In this document: piece by piece, positions 9,601 to 15,817 of the stretch
How the letters are laid out: each line of letters opens with the position of its first letter
Numbering within the stretch: the stretch's first letter is position 1
Source: Bryobacterales bacterium
GTDB lineage: Bacteria > Acidobacteriota > Terriglobia > Bryobacterales > Bryobacteraceae
Assembly: GCA_003136215.1 (NCBI GenBank)
Contig: PLDO01000596.1
Location: 8,418 to 43,986 of the forward strand
Direction of reading: 5' to 3'
DNA: 35,569 bases
Made by a program: the position numbers and the translations under genes
Notes under the pieces: model-generated
Seen by the model: the letters and a program-made list of their open reading frames with translations, nothing else
Told to the model about the DNA's origin: nothing
The model's database searches: none

Positions 9601-9933
9601 GGCGCATAGCTCACCGCGAGCCATCAGGAGACCTTCGTTCACGCGGAGCGCCGGCAGACCACAGTTACTGTCGTGCCTCACATGAATGACGCGGTCGTCC
9701 GCCTTGACGTATGCCGATACGAGATCCGCTGTGCCGTCTGTGGAACCATCGTCCATCACGATCAGTTCAAAGCTCGAAAAGCTCTGTCCGAGCACAGTGT
9801 CGATAGCCCTCTTCAGCAGGCCATTGTCTCCCCGGCAAAAGGTTGGGAGAATAATCGAAACATCCGGATCCCGGATCAATCTCGGCGAATGAGAGACCCT
9901 GGGGTCCCGCATGAAGTACTCGGCACGGATCAT
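6694..9933 (-). CDS. Three-domain glycosyltransferase (GT2 + GT4-like + GT4)
   Basis: A 1079-aa cytoplasmic enzyme that may add several sugars in sequence. Residues 24-290 are GT2 (GT-A fold): VSIILPTF, DDGSTDGT at 61-68 and the metal motif FDDDQW at 114-119. Residues about 300-650 are a GT-B domain (KIGFAGGSARREEF, GVYSDVEPY...GVNGIKC) related to the separate 408-aa glycosyltransferase downstream. Residues about 655-1040 are a classical GT4: IAYFCHSPYLGGAENHLL at its start and the EX7E motif in CASDWESLPQAILEAMAAG. AGGAG lies six bases before the ATG at 9931-9933. The three domains suggest synthesis of a repeat unit or adaptor; the sugars cannot be told from sequence. Confidence 0.88.
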   Translation of the reverse strand: MIRAEYFMRDPRVSHSPRLIRDPDVSIILPTFCRGDNGLLKRAIDTVLGQSFSSFELIVMDDGSTDGTADLVSAYVKADDRVIHVRHDSNCGLPALRVNEGLLMARGELCAYQFDDDQWTDAALATLVGELRKDPGVEIAYGVCKCTVDGREIMLGGPFNYSRLVAGNFIANNSVVHRRSVWERLGGYDMHLVMRRLCDWDLWLRWGRHAAFLSVDETVSIVEGGMADSIGKTIPADLIVVRSHMALDRTASLRPEALRSYVIDGLDHLKHLGASKVDAVWRQQVAPYQSRFRHIWPAVRPPRTRPLHVLSVKAHFDTTVDIMIGNYAEILAGDFAFTFVPQLQADEATIRCVDILLLYRAIDQHAEQLVEIARRYGKPVIYLMDDDLTTIHEISEEFGYLAPGTPCYLALQSLIRGADLVITYSAATKESVQELNPRNIVLETNIRRERLAAARSRLGDQAECGCGPLKIGFAGGSARREEFAVLWQAIVEVSRQLGRNVEFEFWGFTPDGLDQLHSPYRCKPFTFSYEEYLDRLTSGGFDIMIAPLFGGKRAKRSKCPIKFLEFTSAGALGVYSDVEPYRPVVDGVNGIKCQNTVEAWTAALLRAASLPYAERKGMVARAIQCVEREFTTEVQAPRLAAALEAAVLHGLLGRAPTGKPRIAYFCHSPYLGGAENHLLRHAVLAQAFQFEPVLVLPSCVSAMVEEVQHRATALGMAIAYLPLTVETEMDVSRQLDESAIAAIMRWLRQNRISLVHSVTLMREVGEAARRLGIPHAASLYATESDARADVFHCDVVHSDSLLYANRWSEVLDAPAQRILAYVPDEYFREGDASNAVASRAAGGDLTIGLFGTLQPRKGQLQAIEAVGLLKKQCDIGVRLRLYGYDHFFPDYLAACREMAERYGVSDLVSFPGFVTDTVAALRDLDAVICASDWESLPQAILEAMAAGRLVIAPNVGGIGEVVSRRTGILMPDNTAASICRALTEALGLSPDSWREKTSLAREVVCAECSGYSVSTELFRLYRQAAVGQARCMDKSAISAPELSTIMDGRAPLLTPDACGALELLRSRLHEINSDMQLAE

Positions 9934-9984
9934 GTGCTAGCTCCTGGCGCTCCCCTCACGTGGCGGGCAGGAGGGGCGAGCCCC

Positions 9985-10521
9985 CTACTGGACACGGAGG
10001 GTGCGCCCGGTATCACAACGCAGGAGGTCATGATCCGACTGGATCAGGAACAGAACCCTGTAGTCCCCGGCGGGCACGTTGAGCGGGGTAGCGTCCAGCT
10101 TAAAGCCGCCGCCTTCCAGTGCGGGGCTCTTTAGTGCGGCACCCAATCCCGGGCGCACGTAGCTCTCAGCGGCAATAAAATATGGCGTCGCTGCATGCAA
10201 CTGGACGCCGACGGCGCTTCCCAATCGCCCCGCCTTCAAGTCTGCAACCGCCCACCCGGCCAGCGACACGGGTGAGCCGGATTTGATAAGAAATGGGCCG
10301 TCCCCGATGGCCACAGCATTAACTGCGTCGAGATAGCAGGTGCCTCCGTCCTTGACACTCAGTCCCGCGAACTTGGCAGGCATCGTAGCCTGCCAGTTCC
10401 CAGCAAGGGGTGGTGTTAGCGATGGCTGTGATGCTGCTGGCTCCTCCTTTCCGCAGCCGACGGAGAACCCAATCGCAAGAACCATCAATGAAATCCTTAT
10501 AAAGCAGCCGTCGCCGCGCAT
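9985..10521 (-). CDS. Small predicted lipoprotein of unknown function
   Basis: The 178-aa product starts MRGDGCFIRISLMVLAIGFSVGC, a lipoprotein signal with a lipobox ending at Cys. This start is chosen because a strong ribosome-binding site (AGGAGG at 10529-10534) lies seven bases upstream of the ATG at 10519-10521; an upstream in-frame start at 10572 would hide the signal peptide. The mature part has short repeated beta-like stretches (GWAVADLKAGRLGSAVGVQL, PAGDYRVLFLIQSD) and four Cys in total. The gene precedes the triple glycosyltransferase with a gap of about 50 bases and is probably in its operon. No family is recognised; a periplasmic or outer-membrane role in polysaccharide assembly is only suggested by position. 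Confidence 0.7.
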   Translation of the reverse strand: MRGDGCFIRISLMVLAIGFSVGCGKEEPAASQPSLTPPLAGNWQATMPAKFAGLSVKDGGTCYLDAVNAVAIGDGPFLIKSGSPVSLAGWAVADLKAGRLGSAVGVQLHAATPYFIAAESYVRPGLGAALKSPALEGGGFKLDATPLNVPAGDYRVLFLIQSDHDLLRCDTGRTLRVQ

Positions 10522-10599
10522 CCTAGCTCCTCCTGAAGCTTCATTCCAGCATAAACGTGTCCGGATGTCCATCGCTCAACCGGTCGAATGAGCGCCGCT

Positions 10600-10765
10600 G
10601 GGGCCGCTACTGAGCGGCACTGCTCTGAAATATTCCTCTAACTTCCGCCGTGGGGCCATGGCCGAGCACTTCTTCAGCCAGATTCTCCGTTCACAAAGGT
10701 ACCGAGGAGATCGGTGCTGTAGGAGGGAACGCCCAGGAATTGCTCGCCAACGTCAATTAAAGGAG
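10600..10765 (-). pseudogene. Fossil of the 3' end of a polysaccharide-exporter ATPase gene (wzt-like)
   Basis: Read on the minus strand, one frame gives HGPTAEVRGIFQSSAAQ and then a stop, aligning with the C-terminus DGPTTEVTAMYRSMASQ and stop of the intact ATPase at 12498-13247. Just upstream in another frame, VPSYSTDLLGTF matches VFSSHNADLLSTF, so a small frame-shifting deletion lies between. Over 52 ungapped bases (10610-10661 against 12501-12552) I count 39 identities. The similarity also includes a few bases after the stop codon and fades beyond about 10765. No start, Walker motifs or signature remain. The divergence points to an old event or to a related, not identical, donor gene. Confidence 0.75.
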
Positions 10766-10789
10766 GGCACTCATTCTATTTCAGACTGC

Positions 10790-10873
10790 AAGAACCTGTT
10801 TTGGACAAGAGTGAGTCGACATAACGGACTGTGGGGTATACTGGTTCTTCTTATCGGTCAGTGAGAACCGCCG
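10790..10873 (+). promoter_or_regulatory. Possible promoter for the + strand membrane-protein gene
   Basis: A TATACT at 10837-10842 could serve as a -10 box for the gene starting at 10874. No good -35 hexamer lies at the right distance (the nearest sequence is AGTCGA at 10814-10819). No other gene is visible in the gap. Confidence 0.28.
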
Positions 10874-12532
10874 ATGGACCTTCGGGGCAAACGTATCCAC
10901 CACAAACAGGGCGCGCTGACCCGGTCATCGCAACGTGCCACTTCATCGATTACCCGTGGAACCTTGCCAATCGGTAGGGCGGAGGGAAAAGAAGATCAGG
11001 TCGATAGTGGGGTATTGGATAGTACCAGTATGCCGAGAGCGGCGGAATTGCCATTTCCGCAGTCAAAATCCCATCTTGGCGAGCGCCTCCGGACTCACGT
11101 GATCGGTCTGTACAGGGCTGCCCTTTGCTTTGCGTCCGACCCGTCTGATACCACCAGACGGCCCGTGGTGATTGCGACGATTTTTGGCGTCACGCTTTTC
11201 GCTTGGCTGGCACTTTGGTTGGCCGCTTTCTTCCCAGGGGTTATGACGCCGGATTCGATTGATCAGTGGCAACAGGCGACCTCGGGAGAGTACAGCAACC
11301 ACCACCCGTTCCTGCACACATTGACCATCGCGCTGATTCGAAAACTCTGGAACTCGCCGGCAGCAGTTGCTCTCGTTCAAATGCTCCTGTGCGCATTTGG
11401 GATCGGGCTTTCTTTCCGGGTGTTGCAGCGAGCCGGGGCACTTTGGTGGTCGCTGGCCGCGTATGCGGCAACCTACTTCGTGATGCCCATTTTCGGTATC
11501 TACGCGGTAACCCTCTGGAAGGACATCTTATTCAGCCTTGGCCTGCTCTTATTCGCCGTTGTTTGGATCGACGCGCGGCTCTTTCGCGCTCTGGTTGACC
11601 GGAGTTGGTGGTCCGCCGCTGTTGCCGGCCTAGCTGTCGCATACTGTGCTTGTCTGCGTCATAATGGTGTAGTCATCGTTGCAATGGTCCCTCTGATTGC
11701 CCTGACGCGCCGCGATTTTCGCCGGGCGAGCCGGTTCGTCTTCGCGTCGAGCGTCATTCTGTCGTACCTCTTCGCACAGACGATTCTGATAAACGTATTG
11801 CATGCCAGTGCCAGTTCGATACTTGCGGGGGAATTGATGCCCGTGCAGCTCGTTTCGGCTGTGGCCGCAAATAACGGGATCATAACCCCCGAAGAGCGCA
11901 AGACACTCAGCATGATCTCTCCGATGGACCAGATCAAAGCACATTACAACTGTTTTGTCTCTGGATCGATAATGATGGGCAACCCCTCCTTCAACGCAAA
12001 AGTACTCTACGACCCGGCATTCGTGACGGAGTTCCATCGGCAGGCGCTCAACATCCTCATACGCAATGCCCCCATTGTGGCAGCCGACCGTGCATGCCTC
12101 GCCATGCATCTGATAGGACTTGGGGCTCCGTACTTTGCATATCTCTACGAGACCGGGATCACTCCAAATGAGATTGGGCTATCCCAAGCTCCGCTGTCAC
12201 GCATTAGGAGGCCCCTGCTCGCCTATCTGGCCTGGTCCGAGCGGTATCCGCAACGGCTGTTGTTCTGGAGCGCTGTCCCGCTCATCGTGCTATTGCTGAT
12301 TTCATGCTGGAAGGCTGGCCCCGGGCCTCTGAGGCAGGTTACTGTACTTCTGCTTGTCGCCACTCTTGCCATTTTCCTAATTGCACCATCGCGCGACTAC
12401 CGATATCTGTTCCCGCTGGTTCTGATTACGCCCTTTCTGTTTACACGCTGTCTCTGTAAGCACGAGACGACTCGAATTGAAACGATACTCCCGGCCACTA
12501 CTGAGAGGCCATGCTCCGATACATCGCTGTAA
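10874..12532 (+). CDS. Polytopic membrane protein, GT-C/DUF6020-like
   Basis: Up to 552 aa with about ten hydrophobic segments from residue 95 on. After the first membrane segment it has FFPGVMTPDSIDQWQQATSG followed by HHPFLHTL, the arrangement of an acidic residue and His-Pro pair seen in DUF6020 and related GT-C-like membrane proteins. Such proteins often use polyprenyl-linked sugars, so it could decorate glycans on the periplasmic side; this is inference. The first 80 residues are polar and poorly organised, so the true start may be the ATG at 11030; neither start has a good ribosome-binding site. It is the only + strand gene in this part, converges on the second exporter ATPase with a 35-base tail overlap, and has an ATPase-tail fossil on its other side. 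Confidence 0.68.
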   Translation: MDLRGKRIHHKQGALTRSSQRATSSITRGTLPIGRAEGKEDQVDSGVLDSTSMPRAAELPFPQSKSHLGERLRTHVIGLYRAALCFASDPSDTTRRPVVIATIFGVTLFAWLALWLAAFFPGVMTPDSIDQWQQATSGEYSNHHPFLHTLTIALIRKLWNSPAAVALVQMLLCAFGIGLSFRVLQRAGALWWSLAAYAATYFVMPIFGIYAVTLWKDILFSLGLLLFAVVWIDARLFRALVDRSWWSAAVAGLAVAYCACLRHNGVVIVAMVPLIALTRRDFRRASRFVFASSVILSYLFAQTILINVLHASASSILAGELMPVQLVSAVAANNGIITPEERKTLSMISPMDQIKAHYNCFVSGSIMMGNPSFNAKVLYDPAFVTEFHRQALNILIRNAPIVAADRACLAMHLIGLGAPYFAYLYETGITPNEIGLSQAPLSRIRRPLLAYLAWSERYPQRLLFWSAVPLIVLLLISCWKAGPGPLRQVTVLLLVATLAIFLIAPSRDYRYLFPLVLITPFLFTRCLCKHETTRIETILPATTERPCSDTSL

Positions 12533-13247
12533 CCTCCGTGGTGGGGCCATCCGCGATCACCTTCCCTTTGTCCAGCCAGATCGTCCTTTCGCAGAACGTA
12601 CTGAGAAGATCGGCGTTATGGGAGGAGAATACCAATATCTTACCCTGCTCCATGAACTCGAACATCCTCTTCTTCGCCTTTTCAGCGAATCGGATGTCTC
12701 CAGCACCCATTACCTCATCGAGGAGAAGGATCTCGGGATTGATACTCGTGGAAACGGCAAACGCCAGACGGATGAACATGCCGGAGGAATAAGTCCGCAC
12801 GGGATACGAGAGAAACTCGCCCAACTCCGTGAACTCGGCGATTTCATGCAGTTTCGATTCGATTTCGGCGGGCGACATGCCCAGCAACAGGCCCCGGATG
12901 CGGATGTTGTCCCAGCCGGATTGATTCATTTCAAAGCCGGTAGCGAACTCGAACATCGGACAAACGTGACCGCGCCTTTCCACGTGGCCCGCCGTGGGCG
13001 GATAGATGCCGGCCAGAACCTTCAGGAGCGTGCTCTTCCCAGCGCCGTTGAGACCCATGAGCCCGACATGCTCGCCCTGATGAATATTGAGGTTGATGTC
13101 CTTCAGGGCTTCGACACGGTAGCTCTGAGGCGTTGCTGGCTCTTTGATGAAAAGCCGGGTCAGCCAGGCCTTCAGGCCGTCCTGGCCGCCGATCTGCCCT
13201 TCAAAGGTCATCCCCACACCGCGTAAACGAAGGTAGATGTCCCTCAT
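12498..13247 (-). CDS. Second ABC polysaccharide exporter ATPase, short form (Wzt/KpsT-like)
   Basis: A 249-aa ATPase subunit: Walker A GLNGAGKST at residues 65-73, signature YSSGM, Walker B EILLLDE, H-loop FSSHN. The ATG at 13245-13247 overlaps the stop of the permease gene as ATGA, which fixes the start; longer upstream reading is permease sequence in another frame. It ends soon after the ATPase fold, so like the first exporter it lacks a Wzt carbohydrate-binding domain. Its 3' end overlaps the last 35 bases of the convergent membrane-protein gene. It is only a distant relative of the ATPase at 1194-1934, so the locus holds two separate exporters and not a recent duplicate. Confidence 0.9.
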   Translation of the reverse strand: MRDIYLRLRGVGMTFEGQIGGQDGLKAWLTRLFIKEPATPQSYRVEALKDINLNIHQGEHVGLMGLNGAGKSTLLKVLAGIYPPTAGHVERRGHVCPMFEFATGFEMNQSGWDNIRIRGLLLGMSPAEIESKLHEIAEFTELGEFLSYPVRTYSSGMFIRLAFAVSTSINPEILLLDEVMGAGDIRFAEKAKKRMFEFMEQGKILVFSSHNADLLSTFCERTIWLDKGKVIADGPTTEVTAMYRSMASQ

Positions 13248-14041
13248 AGCAGAATCACGATTCGCGCATCCAGAGATCTTGCAACCAGGCCCGCGAACCC
13301 CCACACCAGCAGAATATAGAGCACTGCGAATGCGTAGGTTTCCGGAGCAGCAAATTCTCCTTGCAGAATGGGGTGTCGGGCGACCTCGAGGAGGTAGTAA
13401 AAGGGATTGACTTGATAGATCAGGGCCAGGTGCCGCTCTTGCAACAGCTTTGCGGGAAACATGACGGGCGTGACAAAGAAGGCCACTTGCAGGATTCCAT
13501 TGGCGGCATGAGGCAGATCTCGGAAGCGAACGCCGAGATACGCGCATACAGTGATATGGCCTAATACCGCCAGGAGTAGGAGAAGCAGGCCTGGCACGGC
13601 AAGCAGCCAGCCAACAATCGAGAAGCTTCGGAAGAATAACTGGACGGGGATGATGGCGGGAAGAGTGATCAGCAGGATAATCGTGCTGGAAACCAAGGTG
13701 CGCAGGAGGTAGATTTGTTTTGGATAACAGAACTGCTTAATGTACCCCTCCGCATTCACAAATGCCCATCCGGATTCCGTGAGCGAGCTGACGATAAAGC
13801 CCCACAGGGTGAAGCCAGTGACCAGATAAGGGAGAAGGATCTTCATCGGCTGGTTGATCATGACGCCGTAGAGGACCCCTGCCCCAACGACGAACAGGGA
13901 CATGTTCAGGAGAATCCAGAGAGGCCCGATCGCGGACCGCCGGAACCTGGCCTTGATGTCCTGGACTCCCAAAAACATCCAAACGCGCCAAACGCGCAGG
14001 GACTGCCAACTATCGCTGAGCAACTGAGGCATCGCCTGCAT
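13244..14041 (-). CDS. Second ABC-2 type polysaccharide export permease (Wzm/KpsM-like)
   Basis: A 265-aa inner-membrane permease with six hydrophobic segments. The N-terminal DIKARFRRSAIGPLWILLNM is typical of ABC-2 exporters of polysaccharide, and the C-terminal region has NPFYYLLEVARHPIL. The ATG at 14041 is favoured by GGAG five bases upstream (AGGAGCGCTT then ATG). The gene overlaps the end of the acetyltransferase gene by about 30 bases and its own stop overlaps the ATPase start, so the aminotransferase, acetyltransferase, permease and ATPase genes form one tightly coupled unit. It probably exports a polymer containing the amino sugar made by the first two. Confidence 0.9.
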   Translation of the reverse strand: MQAMPQLLSDSWQSLRVWRVWMFLGVQDIKARFRRSAIGPLWILLNMSLFVVGAGVLYGVMINQPMKILLPYLVTGFTLWGFIVSSLTESGWAFVNAEGYIKQFCYPKQIYLLRTLVSSTIILLITLPAIIPVQLFFRSFSIVGWLLAVPGLLLLLLAVLGHITVCAYLGVRFRDLPHAANGILQVAFFVTPVMFPAKLLQERHLALIYQVNPFYYLLEVARHPILQGEFAAPETYAFAVLYILLVWGFAGLVARSLDARIVILL

Positions 14042-14555
14042 AAGCGCTCCTGGCCAGATCCGTATTCAGCGAGCGGCTCATTCGTATCATACCCTCTGCC
14101 CTTGCTTCTTCGCGGAAGCCGTTTCGCGCGTAGATCTTGATGGCCCTCTCATTATCTTCCTTGACTTCCAGGAAGACGGATTTCAGATTCAAGGTGTCCT
14201 GACAGAACTGAAGAAGCTCCGCACAGGCTTGGCCAATGTAACCCCGTCCGCCGGCTTCCGGCGCGACCAGGAATCGGCCGACTTCCGCCACACCATCCAC
14301 CCAGTCGATGCCATACACCGACGCCTGTCCAACCGGCCGGCCCCCGGCCTCGACGATAAACAGGAAATCGTCGTCCTTCGCTGAGTATCGGAAAAACCAG
14401 GCCCGGTGCTGCTCCAGCGTAATGGCTTGCGAGTTCTTGAACCAGACGCGCACGTCATCGCAATTCCGCCAGCGCATGGTCATATCCAGGTCGGCTTCCG
14501 CGATCAACCGCAATTGGACAATGGCACTCCCGAATGGCTGAACTACCCGCTTCAT
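14010..14555 (-). CDS. GNAT-family N-acetyltransferase, probably for a nucleotide amino sugar
   Basis: A 181-aa GNAT protein. The acetyl-CoA-binding motif A is seen in FLVAPEAGGRGYIGQACAEL, and the C-terminal ERAIKIYARNGFREEARAEG is the usual motif B region. The ATG overlaps the stop of the sugar aminotransferase gene as ATGA at 14552-14555. Families such as PseH and FdtC-like enzymes acetylate the amino group put in by a DegT-type aminotransferase; the coupling here suggests the same two-step route to an acetamido deoxysugar. It could instead be a protein acetyltransferase of the RimJ/RimL kind, but the neighbours speak against that. Confidence 0.82.
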   Translation of the reverse strand: MKRVVQPFGSAIVQLRLIAEADLDMTMRWRNCDDVRVWFKNSQAITLEQHRAWFFRYSAKDDDFLFIVEAGGRPVGQASVYGIDWVDGVAEVGRFLVAPEAGGRGYIGQACAELLQFCQDTLNLKSVFLEVKEDNERAIKIYARNGFREEARAEGMIRMSRSLNTDLARSAYAGDASVAQR

Positions 14556-15679
14556 TTTGTGTACCGGATGAGGAGATCAGAAACCATGTTAACGTCGTTT
14601 CGCGCCAAATTCATGTGGAGGGGGAGAGAGATGATGTCGCTGCTGGCCCGCGCGGCATTCGGACAAGAGCCGTTGGCGTAGGAATACATGCGGTATTCGG
14701 TATTATCGCGGTAGTGTACGCCCGGATAGACCTGGTGCTCGTTGAGTGCCAGCATCACGGCGTCGCGCCGCTCCACACGGACTTGAAAGAGGTGAGTGGC
14801 GGACTCGCAGCCGGGGGCGACCTCGACGACCCGAACAGAGTCGTGGCCGGCGAGTCTGGCTCGATACCATGCAGCAAGCTGGCGGCGATACGAATTGTCC
14901 TGATCGAGCCACTTCAATTGGACCAGCGCAATGCTCGCCATGATCGAATTCCCGTGGTACTTAAACCCAACCTCTTCGACGTCATACATCCACTTGTAAG
15001 CGCCCTGCGCCGCCGTCCTGGCGTAAGTGTCTTTGTTGATTCCCAGCCAGCTCAGCTTGCGGGCACGCTCGTCGTCTTCCTGGTCTTTGAAGCAGATCAT
15101 CCCGGAATCGGCGGTGGGCAGGTTCTTGACGGCCTGGAAGCTGAATACTACCGCGTCTGGTTCGGGGCCGACCTGTCGTCCACCCGTCCGCGTGCCTGCC
15201 ATGTGAGCCGCATCCAGAATCAGTTTCAAACCACGCTGCTGACATAGATCCACGATCTTGTCGTACTGCCCTGTATTACCGCCTATGCCGACAAACATGA
15301 CCGCCCGGGTTCTTGGGGTAATCCTGGCCGCAACACTGGAAGGATCCAGGCAGAGGAATTCGTCGAGATCGGCAAATACGGGGCGGAGGCGGGAATGGAG
15401 AATCGCGTGGTTCGTAGAGACAAAGGTGAATGGAGTCGTAATGACTTCGTCGTCGTCAGCCCAACCGAACCTGCTCTTCAGGACGTGGAGTGCCAGGTGG
15501 AGGCCAACCGTATTGGAACTGAGGAAATGAGCGTGGGGTAGTTCTGCATATTTCTTCCACGCATCTTCGAACTCAACCGTCTTGAATCCCAGACCCGTCC
15601 AGCCCTTCTCAAGGCACACCCGGATACCGGCCAGACACTCATCGATTCGAAAACTGGGTACGAACAATTGGATCGGCAT
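14552..15679 (-). CDS. DegT/DnrJ/EryC1/StrS-family sugar aminotransferase
   Basis: PLP enzyme that converts a 3- or 4-keto nucleotide deoxysugar to the amino sugar. In 375 aa the expected features appear in order: the VPSF start, PFTFVSTNHAILHSRLRPVF, ILDAAHMAG with the pyridine-contacting Asp at 156, and the Schiff-base Lys at 185 in FSFQAVKNLPTADSGM. The C-terminal SLPLHMNL is also typical. The start ATG is fixed by the MPIQLFVPSF beginning that matches the family. The keto substrate could come from a 4,6-dehydratase such as the one at the right edge, though these lie 19 kb apart. Product stereochemistry cannot be read from sequence. Confidence 0.9.
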   Translation of the reverse strand: MPIQLFVPSFRIDECLAGIRVCLEKGWTGLGFKTVEFEDAWKKYAELPHAHFLSSNTVGLHLALHVLKSRFGWADDDEVITTPFTFVSTNHAILHSRLRPVFADLDEFLCLDPSSVAARITPRTRAVMFVGIGGNTGQYDKIVDLCQQRGLKLILDAAHMAGTRTGGRQVGPEPDAVVFSFQAVKNLPTADSGMICFKDQEDDERARKLSWLGINKDTYARTAAQGAYKWMYDVEEVGFKYHGNSIMASIALVQLKWLDQDNSYRRQLAAWYRARLAGHDSVRVVEVAPGCESATHLFQVRVERRDAVMLALNEHQVYPGVHYRDNTEYRMYSYANGSCPNAARASSDIISLPLHMNLARNDVNMVSDLLIRYTK

Positions 15680-15817
15680 TACATTATTCCTTTGGGATTG
15701 GAATCGAACAAGAGATCGGCAAAACTCCAGGCGACGCTGGATTCCGGGGCGACTGCATTGGCCTTCGAGTGAACCAAAATCGTAGGTTCTGGCGCTTCTT
15801 CTCTGTTTGTTTTGGGA

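Noticed and set aside
13248-13547. In-frame N-terminal extension of the second exporter ATPase
   Set aside because: It overlaps the permease gene in another frame; the ATGA overlap and the normal family length support the start at 13247.
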